64,000 nucleotides of DNA from Brumimicrobium aurantiacum (lineage in GTDB: Bacteria > Bacteroidota > Bacteroidia > Flavobacteriales_D > Crocinitomicaceae), in assembly GCF_003402975.1 (NCBI RefSeq), contig NZ_QURB01000001.1, forward strand, positions 62,001 to 126,000. Reading direction: 5' to 3'. Below are positions 8,625 through 17,490 of this stretch, one piece after another. Every line of letters starts with the position of its first letter. Within the stretch, counting starts at the first letter, position 1. The notes below the pieces were generated by a model. The model was given only the letters and a program-made list of their open reading frames with translations. It had not been told where the DNA came from and searched no databases. The position numbers and the translations under genes are program-made.

Positions 8625-11600
8625 ATGAAACGAATACTAATCGCGACCACCTTTTTTGCAATTACGTTTGGTCTAAATGCTCAAACAGGTAATGAAAATC
8701 TTGGAACAGGAGCCGGGGCATCTTTAACAACGGGAGATTACAACACTGCTATCGGAGACTCGGCAATGACTAACTTAACTTCTGGCTCTTACAACGCAGC
8801 ATTAGGCTGGAAAGCTGGGTATAATTTAACTTCAAGTAGTGAAGGTGTTTATATTGGTTATGAAGCAGGATTTTCGGATGATAATGGTTTTGACAACGTA
8901 ATGATCGGTTTTAGAGCAGGATACTATAATACTGGTGGAGACAATACATTTATAGGAAACGGAGCTGGTTTCGAAAACACTAGTGGAAATGACAATACCT
9001 TTATTGGTGAAAGAGCAGGAGCTCGAGTAGTTGATGGGGATGACAATACATACATAGGGGCTCAAGCCGGGAGTGCTTCAGGTTATGTATATCCAAGTTC
9101 AGGTTCATCACAATCTCCGTTCAATTCTTATATGCAAGGATCAGACAATACTGCTGTTGGTTCATCTTCAGGCGCTAGAATGACCACTGGTTATCGAAAT
9201 GCATTTTTTGGTGCCTCAGCAGGTTACGATAATACAACTGGGTATTGGAACACCTTCGTAGGTGATTCAGCTGGAGTAGATAATGGAACTGGGAAAAAAA
9301 ACACATTCATCGGTCAGGGGGCGGGTAGTGCTAATGAACACGCGAGCAATAATACCTTTGTGGGCTTTAAAGCTGGTGGAGATAATAACCGAACGAATGT
9401 AGATAATATTAACAATGCACAAAGAAACACCTATTTAGGAACACAAACGGGTTCTATTAATCGTACGGGTTCAGACAATACAGGAGTAGGTACTTTTGCA
9501 AACTTTACCTCCAATAATTTTTCTAGAAGTACATTTATTGGAAGTGGTGGTCAAGGATGGGACAATGATGGACGGTTTGATGGCTTCGGTATGGTAGGCG
9601 CTAGTGATGTTATTGTGATGGGGTATAGAGCTCGAAATACAGGACAATATGGAATTGCTATTGGTAATAACATATATCAAAGAGGTATATATACCGTTGC
9701 AATGGGTGAACAATTAAATACAAGCAATGCAGGAGATTATGGTGTTTCAATCGGAGCGTTAAACTATCTTTCTGATAGTTATAGTGTTGGAATAGGATAC
9801 AATGACTCAATCACAGGGCAAAGATCTATAGGACTTGGTGCTTTTTCAGTAGTATCCTCTGACTCGGCAATAGCGATTGGTGCTAATACTAAAGTTTCAG
9901 GTTCAAATTCCGTTGCTATTGGAAATGGTGCTTCAACTTCTCAAAATAACAGCTTGGTTTTAGGGGGGGCAACTGCCTCAAACAGAATGTCTGTTGGTAT
10001 TGGAACTTCTAGCCCAAATACTAAAGCCTCTTTAACACTTGCAGATTCAGATAAAGGATTCATGATCAACAAAATGACAACTGCTGAAAGAACTACTTTC
10101 GGAGGGACGCTAGGAGCTAATGATCAAGGAATGTCAGTTTTTGATACAGATCTTAATGCTATTTATTCTTGGGATGGAACAGATTGGACTTCTAGCAACA
10201 ACACTGACGAACAAACTTTAACATTAACTGGAACATCATTGGAAATTTCTAATGGAAATTCAATTAATCTTTCAGGAATTGACACAGACACTCAATTATC
10301 GGAAGCACAAGTAGACGCTTTTGTAGCAAATAATGGTTACTTGACTTCTTTTACAGAGGTTGACGGAAGTGTGACAAATGAAATTCAAGATATCTCGCTT
10401 TCTGGTACTGACTTATCCTTGACAAGTGGTTCTACAATTGATCTTTCAAGCATCAACACTGACACGCAGTTATCAGAAGCACAAGTAGATGCTTTTGTAG
10501 CAAATAATGGTTACTTGACTTCTTTCACAGAGGTTGACGGAAGTGTTACCAATGAAATTCAAGACATTTCTTTAACTGGAACCAACTTATCTTTGACTGA
10601 TGGTTCTACAATTGATCTTTCAAGCATCAACACTGACACTCAATTAACAGAAGCGCAAGTTGATGGGTTTGTAGCAAATAATGGCTACTTGACTTCATTC
10701 ACAGAAGTTGACGGAAGTGTGACCAATGAAATTCAAGATATCTCTTTAACAGGAACTGACTTATCATTGACAAGTGGTTCTACAATTGATCTTTCAAGCA
10801 TCAACACTGACACGCAGTTATCAGAAGCGCAAGTTGATAACTTTGTAGCAAATAATGGCTACTTGACTTCATTCACAGAAGTTGACGGAAGTGTGACCAA
10901 TGAAATTCAAGATATCTCTTTAACAGGAACTGACTTATCATTGACAAGTGGTTCTACAATTGATCTTTCAAGCATCAACACTGACACGCAGTTATCAGAA
11001 GCGCAAGTTGATAACTTTGTAGCAAATAATGGCTACTTGACTTCATTCACAGAAGTTGACGGAAGTGTGACCAATGAAATTCAAGATATCTCTTTAACAG
11101 GAACTGACTTATCATTGACAAGTGGTTCTACAATTGATCTTTCAAGCATCAACACTGACACGCAGTTATCAGAAGCGCAAGTTGATGGGTTTGTAGCAAA
11201 TAATGGCTACTTGACTTCATTCACAGAAGTTGACGGAAGTGTGACCAATGAGATTCAAGATATCTCTTTAACTGGAACAGATTTATCATTGACAAGTGGT
11301 TCTACGATTGATCTTTCAAGCATCAACACTGACACGCAGTTATCAGAAGCACAAGTAGATGGTTTTGTAGCAAATAACGGTTACTTGACTTCTTTTACAG
11401 AAGTTGACGGAAGTGTTACCAATGAAATTCAAGATATCTCGCTTTCTGGTACTGACTTATCATTGACAAGTGGTTCTACAATTGATCTTTCAAGCATCAA
11501 CACTGACACGCAGTTATCAGAAGCGCAAGTTGATAACTTTGTAGCAAATAATGGCTACTTGACTTCATTCACAGAAGTTGACGGAAGTGTGACAAATGAG

Positions 11601-13022
11601 ATTCAAGATATCTCGCTTTCTGGTACTGACTTATCATTGACGAGTGGTTCTACGATTGATCTTTCAAGCATCAACACTGACACTCAGTTAACAGAAGCGC
11701 AAGTTGATAACTTTGTAGCAAATAATGGTTACTTGACTTCTTTCACAGAAGTGGATGGAAGTGTTACAAACGAGATTCAAGATATCTCTTTAACTGGAAC
11801 TGACTTATCTTTGACAAGTGGTTCTACAATTGACCTTTCAAGCATCAACACTGACACGCAGTTATCAGAAGCGCAAGTTGATAACTTTGTAGCAAATAAT
11901 GGTTACTTGACTTCTTTCACAGAAGTTGACGGAAGTGTTACCAATGAAATTCAAGATATCTCGCTTTCTGGTACTGACTTATCATTGACGAGTGGTTCTA
12001 CGATTGATCTTTCAAGCATCAACACTGACACGCAGTTATCAGAAGCACAAGTAGATGGTTTTGTAGCAAATAATGGTTACTTGACTTCTTTTACAGAAGT
12101 TGACGGAAGTGTGACAAATGAGATTCAAGATATCTCTTTAACTGGAACAGATTTATCATTGACAAGTGGTTCTACGATTGATCTTTCAAGCATCAACACT
12201 GACACGCAGTTATCAGAAGCACAAGTAGATGCTTTTGTTGGAAATAATGGTTACTTGACTTCATTTACAGAGGTTGACGGAAGTGTTACCAATGAGATTC
12301 AAGATATCTCTTTAACTGGAACAGATTTATCATTGACAAGTGGTTCTACGATTGATCTTTCAAGCATCAACACTGACACGCAGTTATCAGAAGCACAAGT
12401 AGATGGTTTTGTAGCAAATAATGGTTACTTGACTTCATTTACAGAGGTTGACGGAAGTGTTACCAATGAGATTCAAGATATCTCTTTAACTGGAACAGAT
12501 TTATCATTGACAAGTGGTTCTACGATTGATCTTTCTGGAATCGATACTGATACTGATGAACAAGACTTAACTTCTGCAACTTTATCAGGTACTAATTTAC
12601 AGATTGAGATAGAGAACGGAGCATCTGTAACTGTTGATTTATCTCCATTACTTCAAGATTTACAAAATCAAATTAACGAACTTAAATCAAGGGTAGAAGT
12701 AATTGAAGACTGTGCATGTGATGGAACATTGGGTCTAGTAGGGTCTGGTATAGATCACGAAAAGCCAATCTTATATCAAAACATTCCAAATCCATTCAAC
12801 AACACTTCAACAATAAAATACTACATTCCTAGCTGGGCGACTTCTGCAAATTTAGTCGTATCTGACGGAATGGGTAAGATCGTTTCTAACATTTCTATCC
12901 AAGAAGTAGGAGACTACGGAAACAGTCATATAAATGCAGAAGGATTGAGTACTGGTACTTATTACTATTCACTTTATGTTAATCAAAATATTGCTGACAC
13001 TAAAAAAATGGTAGTTCAGTAG
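8625..13022 (+). CDS. Repetitive T9SS-exported adhesin with YadA-head-like region
   Basis: Large surface or secreted protein, probably an adhesin; no enzyme domain is seen. In order: signal peptide (residues 1-20, ending GLNAQ); residues about 22-450 with many short motifs of the kind NTFIGxGAG / AIGxxA, like the left-handed beta-roll head of trimeric autotransporter adhesins; a linker about 455-550 (GIGTSSPNTKA, SWDGTDW) common in Bacteroidota repeat proteins; 13 tandem repeats of exactly 58 residues (about 551-1304); a short predicted coiled coil (about 1340-1365); and a C-terminal type A T9SS sorting domain (about 1385-1465: YQNIPNPFN, then GTYYYSLYV and a basic end). It therefore looks like an adhesin head and stalk exported by T9SS rather than by its own barrel. 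Followed by a strong terminator. Confidence 0.85.
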   Translation: MKRILIATTFFAITFGLNAQTGNENLGTGAGASLTTGDYNTAIGDSAMTNLTSGSYNAALGWKAGYNLTSSSEGVYIGYEAGFSDDNGFDNVMIGFRAGYYNTGGDNTFIGNGAGFENTSGNDNTFIGERAGARVVDGDDNTYIGAQAGSASGYVYPSSGSSQSPFNSYMQGSDNTAVGSSSGARMTTGYRNAFFGASAGYDNTTGYWNTFVGDSAGVDNGTGKKNTFIGQGAGSANEHASNNTFVGFKAGGDNNRTNVDNINNAQRNTYLGTQTGSINRTGSDNTGVGTFANFTSNNFSRSTFIGSGGQGWDNDGRFDGFGMVGASDVIVMGYRARNTGQYGIAIGNNIYQRGIYTVAMGEQLNTSNAGDYGVSIGALNYLSDSYSVGIGYNDSITGQRSIGLGAFSVVSSDSAIAIGANTKVSGSNSVAIGNGASTSQNNSLVLGGATASNRMSVGIGTSSPNTKASLTLADSDKGFMINKMTTAERTTFGGTLGANDQGMSVFDTDLNAIYSWDGTDWTSSNNTDEQTLTLTGTSLEISNGNSINLSGIDTDTQLSEAQVDAFVANNGYLTSFTEVDGSVTNEIQDISLSGTDLSLTSGSTIDLSSINTDTQLSEAQVDAFVANNGYLTSFTEVDGSVTNEIQDISLTGTNLSLTDGSTIDLSSINTDTQLTEAQVDGFVANNGYLTSFTEVDGSVTNEIQDISLTGTDLSLTSGSTIDLSSINTDTQLSEAQVDNFVANNGYLTSFTEVDGSVTNEIQDISLTGTDLSLTSGSTIDLSSINTDTQLSEAQVDNFVANNGYLTSFTEVDGSVTNEIQDISLTGTDLSLTSGSTIDLSSINTDTQLSEAQVDGFVANNGYLTSFTEVDGSVTNEIQDISLTGTDLSLTSGSTIDLSSINTDTQLSEAQVDGFVANNGYLTSFTEVDGSVTNEIQDISLSGTDLSLTSGSTIDLSSINTDTQLSEAQVDNFVANNGYLTSFTEVDGSVTNEIQDISLSGTDLSLTSGSTIDLSSINTDTQLTEAQVDNFVANNGYLTSFTEVDGSVTNEIQDISLTGTDLSLTSGSTIDLSSINTDTQLSEAQVDNFVANNGYLTSFTEVDGSVTNEIQDISLSGTDLSLTSGSTIDLSSINTDTQLSEAQVDGFVANNGYLTSFTEVDGSVTNEIQDISLTGTDLSLTSGSTIDLSSINTDTQLSEAQVDAFVGNNGYLTSFTEVDGSVTNEIQDISLTGTDLSLTSGSTIDLSSINTDTQLSEAQVDGFVANNGYLTSFTEVDGSVTNEIQDISLTGTDLSLTSGSTIDLSGIDTDTDEQDLTSATLSGTNLQIEIENGASVTVDLSPLLQDLQNQINELKSRVEVIEDCACDGTLGLVGSGIDHEKPILYQNIPNPFNNTSTIKYYIPSWATSANLVVSDGMGKIVSNISIQEVGDYGNSHINAEGLSTGTYYYSLYVNQNIADTKKMVVQ
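10275..12536 (+). repeat. 13 tandem in-frame 174-bp repeats within the adhesin gene
   Basis: Thirteen consecutive units of exactly 174 bp (58 codons), starting at codon Gly/Ser of (G/S)I(D/N)TDTQL(S/T)EAQVD. Unit n starts at 10275+174(n-1). Units 4 and 5 (10797 and 10971) are identical at the DNA level; others differ by mostly silent changes that occur in alternative blocks (for example three codings of ISL(T/S)GTD) shuffled between units. This mosaic suggests recombination between units. Confidence 0.97.
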
Positions 13023-13043
13023 AAAAACAATATCTCACTAGTG

Positions 13044-13072
13044 AAAAAGCCTCATTTGAAATGAGGCTTTTT
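13044..13072 (+). terminator. Intrinsic terminator of the adhesin gene
   Basis: Inverted repeat AAAAAGCCTCATTT / AAATGAGGCTTTTT beginning 22 nt after the adhesin stop. The symmetric A/T tails would let it work in both directions; the next gene, yidD, ends about 60 nt away on the opposite strand. Confidence 0.85.
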
Positions 13073-13133
13073 CTATATTATAAGGTTATAGTTTATTTGA
13101 AACTAAAGGTTATAAAATCCTTATATTTTTATT

Positions 13134-13385
13134 TCATGAATCTTTGGACTCCTTCTTCGGAACAGGATCATCTCCAAAACCGCCCCATGGATGACACGAA
13201 CCAATTCTTTTTAACGCCATCCAACCGCCTTTCAAGACGCCCCATTCTTTGATTGCTTCAACTGAATATTGGGAACATGTCGGATTATACCTACAATTTG
13301 CAGGAAAAATTGGACTGATGATGTATTGATACAAGCGAATCAACACTATAAAAGGAAATCGGATAATTTTTTTGATTACTTTCAC
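13134..13385 (-). CDS. yidD: Membrane protein insertion efficiency factor YidD
   Basis: Small membrane-associated protein that helps YidC/Sec insert inner-membrane proteins. Recognised from the family signature in 83 residues: an amphipathic N-terminus with [10 protein letters not shown], then [15 protein letters not shown] with its conserved cysteines, and a C-terminal [15 protein letters not shown]. The start is a GTG (13383-13385), which gives the usual N-terminus; there is no in-frame ATG that would preserve the family region. It usually lies beside rpmH-rnpA-yidC, but here it stands alone between the adhesin terminator and an unknown secreted protein. Confidence 0.93.
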   Translation of the reverse strand: MKVIKKIIRFPFIVLIRLYQYIISPIFPANCRYNPTCSQYSVEAIKEWGVLKGGWMALKRIGSCHPWGGFGDDPVPKKESKDS

Positions 13386-13481
13386 AGGGTAAAGTTAAGG
13401 ATTTTGGAAGGTATTTCACCTATCGAAACTTAACTCGGATTCCAAAATGATTATTTATTTCAATTTAGCTATTATCTGAAG

Positions 13482-13520
13482 GCTTTAAGCAGTATGCTAT
13501 AGGTCGATAATATCAAGTTA
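13482..13520. repeat. Short heptamer-repeat tract followed by a 12-mer found inverted at 17414
   Basis: GC dinucleotides recur every 7 nt (GCTTTAA, GCAGTAT, GCTATAG) from 13482, followed by GGTCGAT and then AATATCAAGTTA (13509-13520). The same heptamer pattern, GTCGAT and the reverse complement of the 12-mer occur at 17347-17425. Confidence 0.5.
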
Positions 13521-13535
13521 ACCAAAGAGATGAAA

Positions 13536-14219
13536 TTATTCAATGTTATAACGTTCATTCACATCATCATAAATATAATTCCCCAATTCTAGTTTGTTTC
13601 CAACACCTTTTAAATCTGAAAGTATAAAGCTCCCTTTTTCATCTATGTCAACTTTAAAATGATAACCATAGATTCTTCCGTCATTTGTAGTGATGGCTAC
13701 TCCTCCTTTTCGAATATTATTTACTTCAAATAACTGTTGTTTCTTTTTAATATCCCAAACTTCATATCGTCCATATTCTTGCTGATGCGTTCCTACTCCG
13801 TATGGTTGATAAACGGGTGGACTCGCAGTACAATTCCATTGACGAAACAAGATCATTTCTTTAATTCCATCTGAATTTACATCTATAGAATCAATGATTT
13901 TAATTTCATCTTTTACACAGACGACACACAACCCTAAAGATGAATCAGATAAATTACCCACTGAATCTATTTCAATTGCATTTTGCGAAAACGAATAAAA
14001 AAAGTTTCTTGAAACGCTTTTGGTATATTCATTATCATATAGTTGAGTTAATTTGACTGAATCTAATTTATCCTCCCATTCGAAAACGAAGAATAATTCA
14101 TTAGAATTAACTTCATTATCTAAGGAATCCAATAACCCCAGTTGCCTCGTATCGCATTGCGCATGAATTGATAAAGAAAAAAGAGTAACTAGTAAAACAT
14201 GGAATAATCTTATTTTCAT
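13536..14219 (-). CDS. Secreted protein of unknown function
   Basis: A 227-residue protein with a clear N-terminal signal peptide (MKIRLFHVLLVTLF, cleavage probably after SIHA). I recognise no family. The mature part is acidic and contains DVNSDGIKEMILF near residue 115, which resembles the Asp-rich DxNxDG loops of FG-GAP/VCBS beta-propeller or calcium-binding repeats, here as a single copy. Two cysteines lie close together nearby (LCVVCVKD). It starts at ATG 14219. It stands beside a repeat-rich non-coding region and shows no operon partner. Confidence 0.65.
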   Translation of the reverse strand: MKIRLFHVLLVTLFSLSIHAQCDTRQLGLLDSLDNEVNSNELFFVFEWEDKLDSVKLTQLYDNEYTKSVSRNFFYSFSQNAIEIDSVGNLSDSSLGLCVVCVKDEIKIIDSIDVNSDGIKEMILFRQWNCTASPPVYQPYGVGTHQQEYGRYEVWDIKKKQQLFEVNNIRKGGVAITTNDGRIYGYHFKVDIDEKGSFILSDLKGVGNKLELGNYIYDDVNERYNIE

Positions 14220-14753
14220 AATTGCTTATTTTTTTAGCGCCACAAAATAATGACACAATACTATGTACAATTGATGAGATAAACGGTTCAATAGACTTCT
14301 TATATATTTCAGGATTTTTTTCGAAAATAAGAAACCAAAAAGGGAGTGTTTAGAGTGAGAAACAGAATGAGAATGAAGACTCAAATTCTACACTGAAAAT
14401 TTCATAAAATACAATCCGAAGATGTTGGTTAAAAAGCTACACTTTAAAATAAAAACATAAAAACTTACCATAGATTTCTCCAATATTGAGTTTTGTTCGA
14501 AAAGACGACCACATAAGGGGAGTATTTAGAGTGAGAAACAGAATGAGAATTAAGACTCAAACTTCAAATTGAAAACCTCATATTTTGTCACGATTTTTTT
14601 TCAAAAATTCGCGCCAAAATAAACTTTTTTCATTCATCAATTACTGCGGGTTGAAACCCGCAGTAATTGAAAATTTGATTTGACCCAAACACATGCATTC
14701 GCTTTGACTCAAGAAAGTAAAAGTTTAAAAAATATAGAAGAAGCATAATCCCA
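14220..14753. other. Non-coding region with decayed repeats
   Basis: No convincing gene. It contains two related copies of a G-rich stretch (GGGAGTxTTTAGAGTGAGAAACAGAATGAGAA) at about 14342 and 14518, 176 nt apart, and fragments (ATTTCTCCAATATT, TTGTTCGAAAAGACGA) that also occur in the 275-bp array to the right. It therefore looks like an older, decayed part of the same repeat region, interrupted by the palindrome at 14638. Confidence 0.55.
14638..14669. repeat. 32-nt REP-like palindrome
   Basis: Perfect 15-nt arms with only 2 unpaired central nt; the core is CTGCGGGTT-GA-AACCCGCAG. GC-rich within very AT-rich DNA and without a T-run, so it looks like a mobile or REP-type palindrome and not a terminator. 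Confidence 0.6.
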
Positions 14754-15585
14754 CCTTTGGTCCTCTGCTCCCAAGACTCACACTCACACTGAAAATTTAA
14801 AAATTTATGATAAAACTAAAGAAACCAAAACACTATAACAGATTTCTCCAACATTAAATGTTGTTCGAAAAGACGAACGTGAGGGTGTAGTTATCGTGCT
14901 TTGCACGAGGGCAAAAAACATGCTTTAATTCTAGTTCAAAAGTAAAAGGCTCAGAATTTAGAAAAAGCATCATTCTAACCTTTGGTCCTCCTTACTCGAG
15001 TCTCACTCTCATCACTGAAAATTTCATAATTTATGATAAAACTAAAAGCACAAGAAACCAAAACATTATAACAAATTTCTCCAATATTGTATACTTCTTG
15101 AAAAAACACTCCAAAGATTTCTCCAACATTAAATGTTGTTCGAAAAGATGAACGTAAGGATGTAGTTATCGTGCTTTGCACGAGAGCAAAAAACATGCTT
15201 TAATTCTAGTTCAAAAGTAAAAGGCTCAGAATTTAGAAAAAGCATCATTCTAACCTTTGGTCCTCCTTACTCGAGTCTCACTCTCATCACTGAAAATTTC
15301 ATAATTTATGATAAAACTAAAAGCACAAGAAACCAAAACATTATAACAAATTTCTCCAATATTGCATACTTCTTGAAAAAACACTCCAAAGATTTCTCCA
15401 ACATTAAATGTTGTTCGAAAAGACGAACGTAAGGATGTAGTTATCGTGCTTTGCACGAGAGCAAAAAACATGCTTTAATTCTAGTTCAAAAGTAAAAGTT
15501 CAGAATTTAGAAAAAGCATCATTCTAACCTTTGGTCCTCCTTACTCGAGTCTCACTCTCATCACTGAAAATTTCATAATTTATGA
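14754..15585. repeat. 275-bp tandem repeat array
   Basis: Two nearly identical 275-bp units (14911-15185 and 15186-15460) and a third partial unit (15461-about 15585, with a 1-nt deletion). A diverged copy at about 14754-14910 lacks roughly 50 nt that in the full units lie between two similar ATTTCTCCAA(C/T)ATT motifs. Each unit has a small hairpin TCGTGC-TTT-GCACGA. The unit length is not a multiple of 3, so the 73-codon open frames in it (14975-15196, 15250-15471) cannot form one protein and are judged non-coding. The last unit covers the stop codon of the neighbouring gene at 15573. Confidence 0.9.
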
Positions 15586-17180
15586 AATTTTATCCCCCAA
15601 CTTTCCATATCTGCATTCGCAAAGTCAAGTCTGTACTTTTCAGGAATTCCATCATTATCAAGCATACTTCCAAACTCAATAGACGGGAATAATTCTTCGT
15701 AGGTAATCATTTCATTTAAGGAAACACGACGATAAATGTGAGAACGCGTTAAATTATGGGTTTCATCTAATCCGGAAGCACCTAGAAGCTCAACATAATT
15801 TTTAATCAACTTTTTATGGTATTCTGCCACTCTAGTTTTCTTGTCTGTTACATCTAGTCCAACTGCAAGTTCTTTTTTTTGAGTTGTAATTCCTGTTGGA
15901 CATTCATTCGTGTTACAAATCAAAGCTTGAATACACCCAAGTGCCAACATCATTGCACGCGCCTGATAACAGCCATCTGCTCCAATTGCCATTGCACGTG
16001 CCACATGAAACGCCGAAGAAATCTTTCCAGATGCAATCAGTTTAATATGGTTTCTAATTCCTAAACCATTTAAAATATTGTGGGCAAAATCCAATCCATC
16101 AATCAAAGGAGCCCCAACATAGTTACTAAATTCTGGTGGTGCAGCTCCAGTTCCTCCTTCACCTCCATCAATAGCAATATAATCTGGATAAATATCAAGG
16201 TGAATCATCGCCTTACATATAGCAATAAACTCACTTTTATGTCCAATACACATTTTAAAACCTATTGGTTTTCCGTTGGATAAATCTCTCAACTTTTTAA
16301 TGAATCTAATCATTTCTAGGGGTGTGTCAAACGCAGAATGAAATGGTGGAGAGGCAACAATTGTATGTGGAACAATATGACGTATTTTTGCAATTTCCTC
16401 CGAGTTTTTTGAAGCGGGTAAAATCCCACCGTGTCCCGGTTTGGCTCCTTGAGAGAGTTTAATCTCTATCATTTTCACATTCTCATGTCTTGCCTTTTCA
16501 GCAAACAATTCTGGATTAAAGTTCCCATATTCATCTCTACAACCAAAATAACCTGTTCCGATTTGCCAAATAATATCACCACCGTGTTTTAAATGGTAGA
16601 AACTCAAACCTCCTTCACCTGTATTATGGGCAAAACCACCTATTTTTGCTCCACCATTCAAGGCTTCAACAGCATTTCCACTTAAAGAACCAAAACTCAT
16701 GGCTGAAATATTTAAAATACTTGCAGAATAAGGTTGTTTACAATCTTTATTACCGATTAAAACACGAGGGTCATGATTTAGTTTATCAAATGCCTTTGGT
16801 GCAACAGAATGACACATCCATTCATAGCCTTCAGCATAAAGATCGAGTTGCGTACCAAAAGGAATAGTATCGCGAACGTTTTTCGCTCTTTGATAAACCG
16901 AAGAACGATCTAAACGGTTATATGGTCGACCATCAATATCCGATTCAATAAAATACTGGTACATTTTAGGTCTCAATTCTTCCATTACATATCTCAACCT
17001 ACCCAATACCGGATACAATCTCCTAATGGTTTGCTTTTTTTGAAACATATCATTGTATCCCATTATTGTAACAATAAAAACGAGACAAAATGCTACAACC
17101 CAATATTCGCTAATGTAAAATGTAAGTGCCAAGGTAATTAAAAGGAGAACACTACTTAAGATTACAAATTTTTTACGCAT
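15573..17180 (-). CDS. GltB-like FMN-binding glutamate synthase family protein
   Basis: Oxidoreductase homologous to the FMN-binding central domain of the glutamate synthase large subunit. Seen: an N-terminal membrane segment pair (residues about 3-45, FVILSSVLLLITLAL), then the TIM-barrel domain with SFGSLSGNA, TGEGGLSFYH, SQGAKPGHGG, DGGEGGTGAAP and a cysteine cluster C-x5-C-x4-C (ALICNTNECPTG, about residues 415-430) like the [3Fe-4S] site of GltS. The glutaminase domain of true GltB is absent, so it cannot be a full glutamine-dependent synthase; its electron donor and substrate are unknown. I chose ATG 17180 (MRKKFV) because it begins just before the membrane segment; an upstream start at 17231 is possible. 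Its last codons and stop lie inside the 275-bp repeat, so the C-terminus may be altered. Confidence 0.88.
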   Translation of the reverse strand: MRKKFVILSSVLLLITLALTFYISEYWVVAFCLVFIVTIMGYNDMFQKKQTIRRLYPVLGRLRYVMEELRPKMYQYFIESDIDGRPYNRLDRSSVYQRAKNVRDTIPFGTQLDLYAEGYEWMCHSVAPKAFDKLNHDPRVLIGNKDCKQPYSASILNISAMSFGSLSGNAVEALNGGAKIGGFAHNTGEGGLSFYHLKHGGDIIWQIGTGYFGCRDEYGNFNPELFAEKARHENVKMIEIKLSQGAKPGHGGILPASKNSEEIAKIRHIVPHTIVASPPFHSAFDTPLEMIRFIKKLRDLSNGKPIGFKMCIGHKSEFIAICKAMIHLDIYPDYIAIDGGEGGTGAAPPEFSNYVGAPLIDGLDFAHNILNGLGIRNHIKLIASGKISSAFHVARAMAIGADGCYQARAMMLALGCIQALICNTNECPTGITTQKKELAVGLDVTDKKTRVAEYHKKLIKNYVELLGASGLDETHNLTRSHIYRRVSLNEMITYEELFPSIEFGSMLDNDGIPEKYRLDFANADMESWGIKFHKL

Positions 17181-17346
17181 AATTTTCTTTTTAAGGTAAA
17201 CAATTGACAACTCGATATTCCACCTCAACAAAATAGAGTTTGAATGTGGATTTAACGTTTGGAATATGTTAGGTAAATACCTTTGACATAAATGTAACGA
17301 TATTTATGTAAAAATGTTTAAACGGGTGGATTTATTTCGGTTTTTA

Positions 17347-17425
17347 GCGGTAGGCGGTATCAGCAGTAGGCTGTAGGCAATAAGCTTTAGGCATTGGGCT
17401 TACTGTCGATAGCTAACTTGATATT
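17347..17425. repeat. Degenerate heptamer repeat (GCNNTAG)n with inverted 12-mer
   Basis: From 17347 GC occurs every 7 nt: GCGGTAG, GCGGTATCA (2 extra nt), GCAGTAG, GCTGTAG, GCAATAA, GCTTTAG, GCATTGG, GCTTACT. It is followed by GTCGATA and TAACTTGATATT (17414-17425), the reverse complement of 13509-13520. It is non-coding and lies between the GltB-like gene and the small lipoprotein gene. Confidence 0.7.
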
Positions 17426-17490
17426 TCTCCCAAATTTAGTACAAGAAAATAACAAGAAAACCAATAGCATTGATATGTAGAAAAGTGATT

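Noticed and set aside
10275-12536. CRISPR-like regular repeats
   Set aside because: Units are 174 bp, contiguous, in frame and without spacers; no cas gene is nearby.
14975-15471. Two nearly identical 73-codon open frames (14975-15196 and 15250-15471, minus strand)
   Set aside because: They are produced by the 275-bp repeat, have no known domain or signal and cannot be joined because the unit is not a multiple of 3.
14754-15585. CRISPR or insertion sequence
   Set aside because: No spacers, no terminal inverted repeats and no transposase; it is a plain tandem array.
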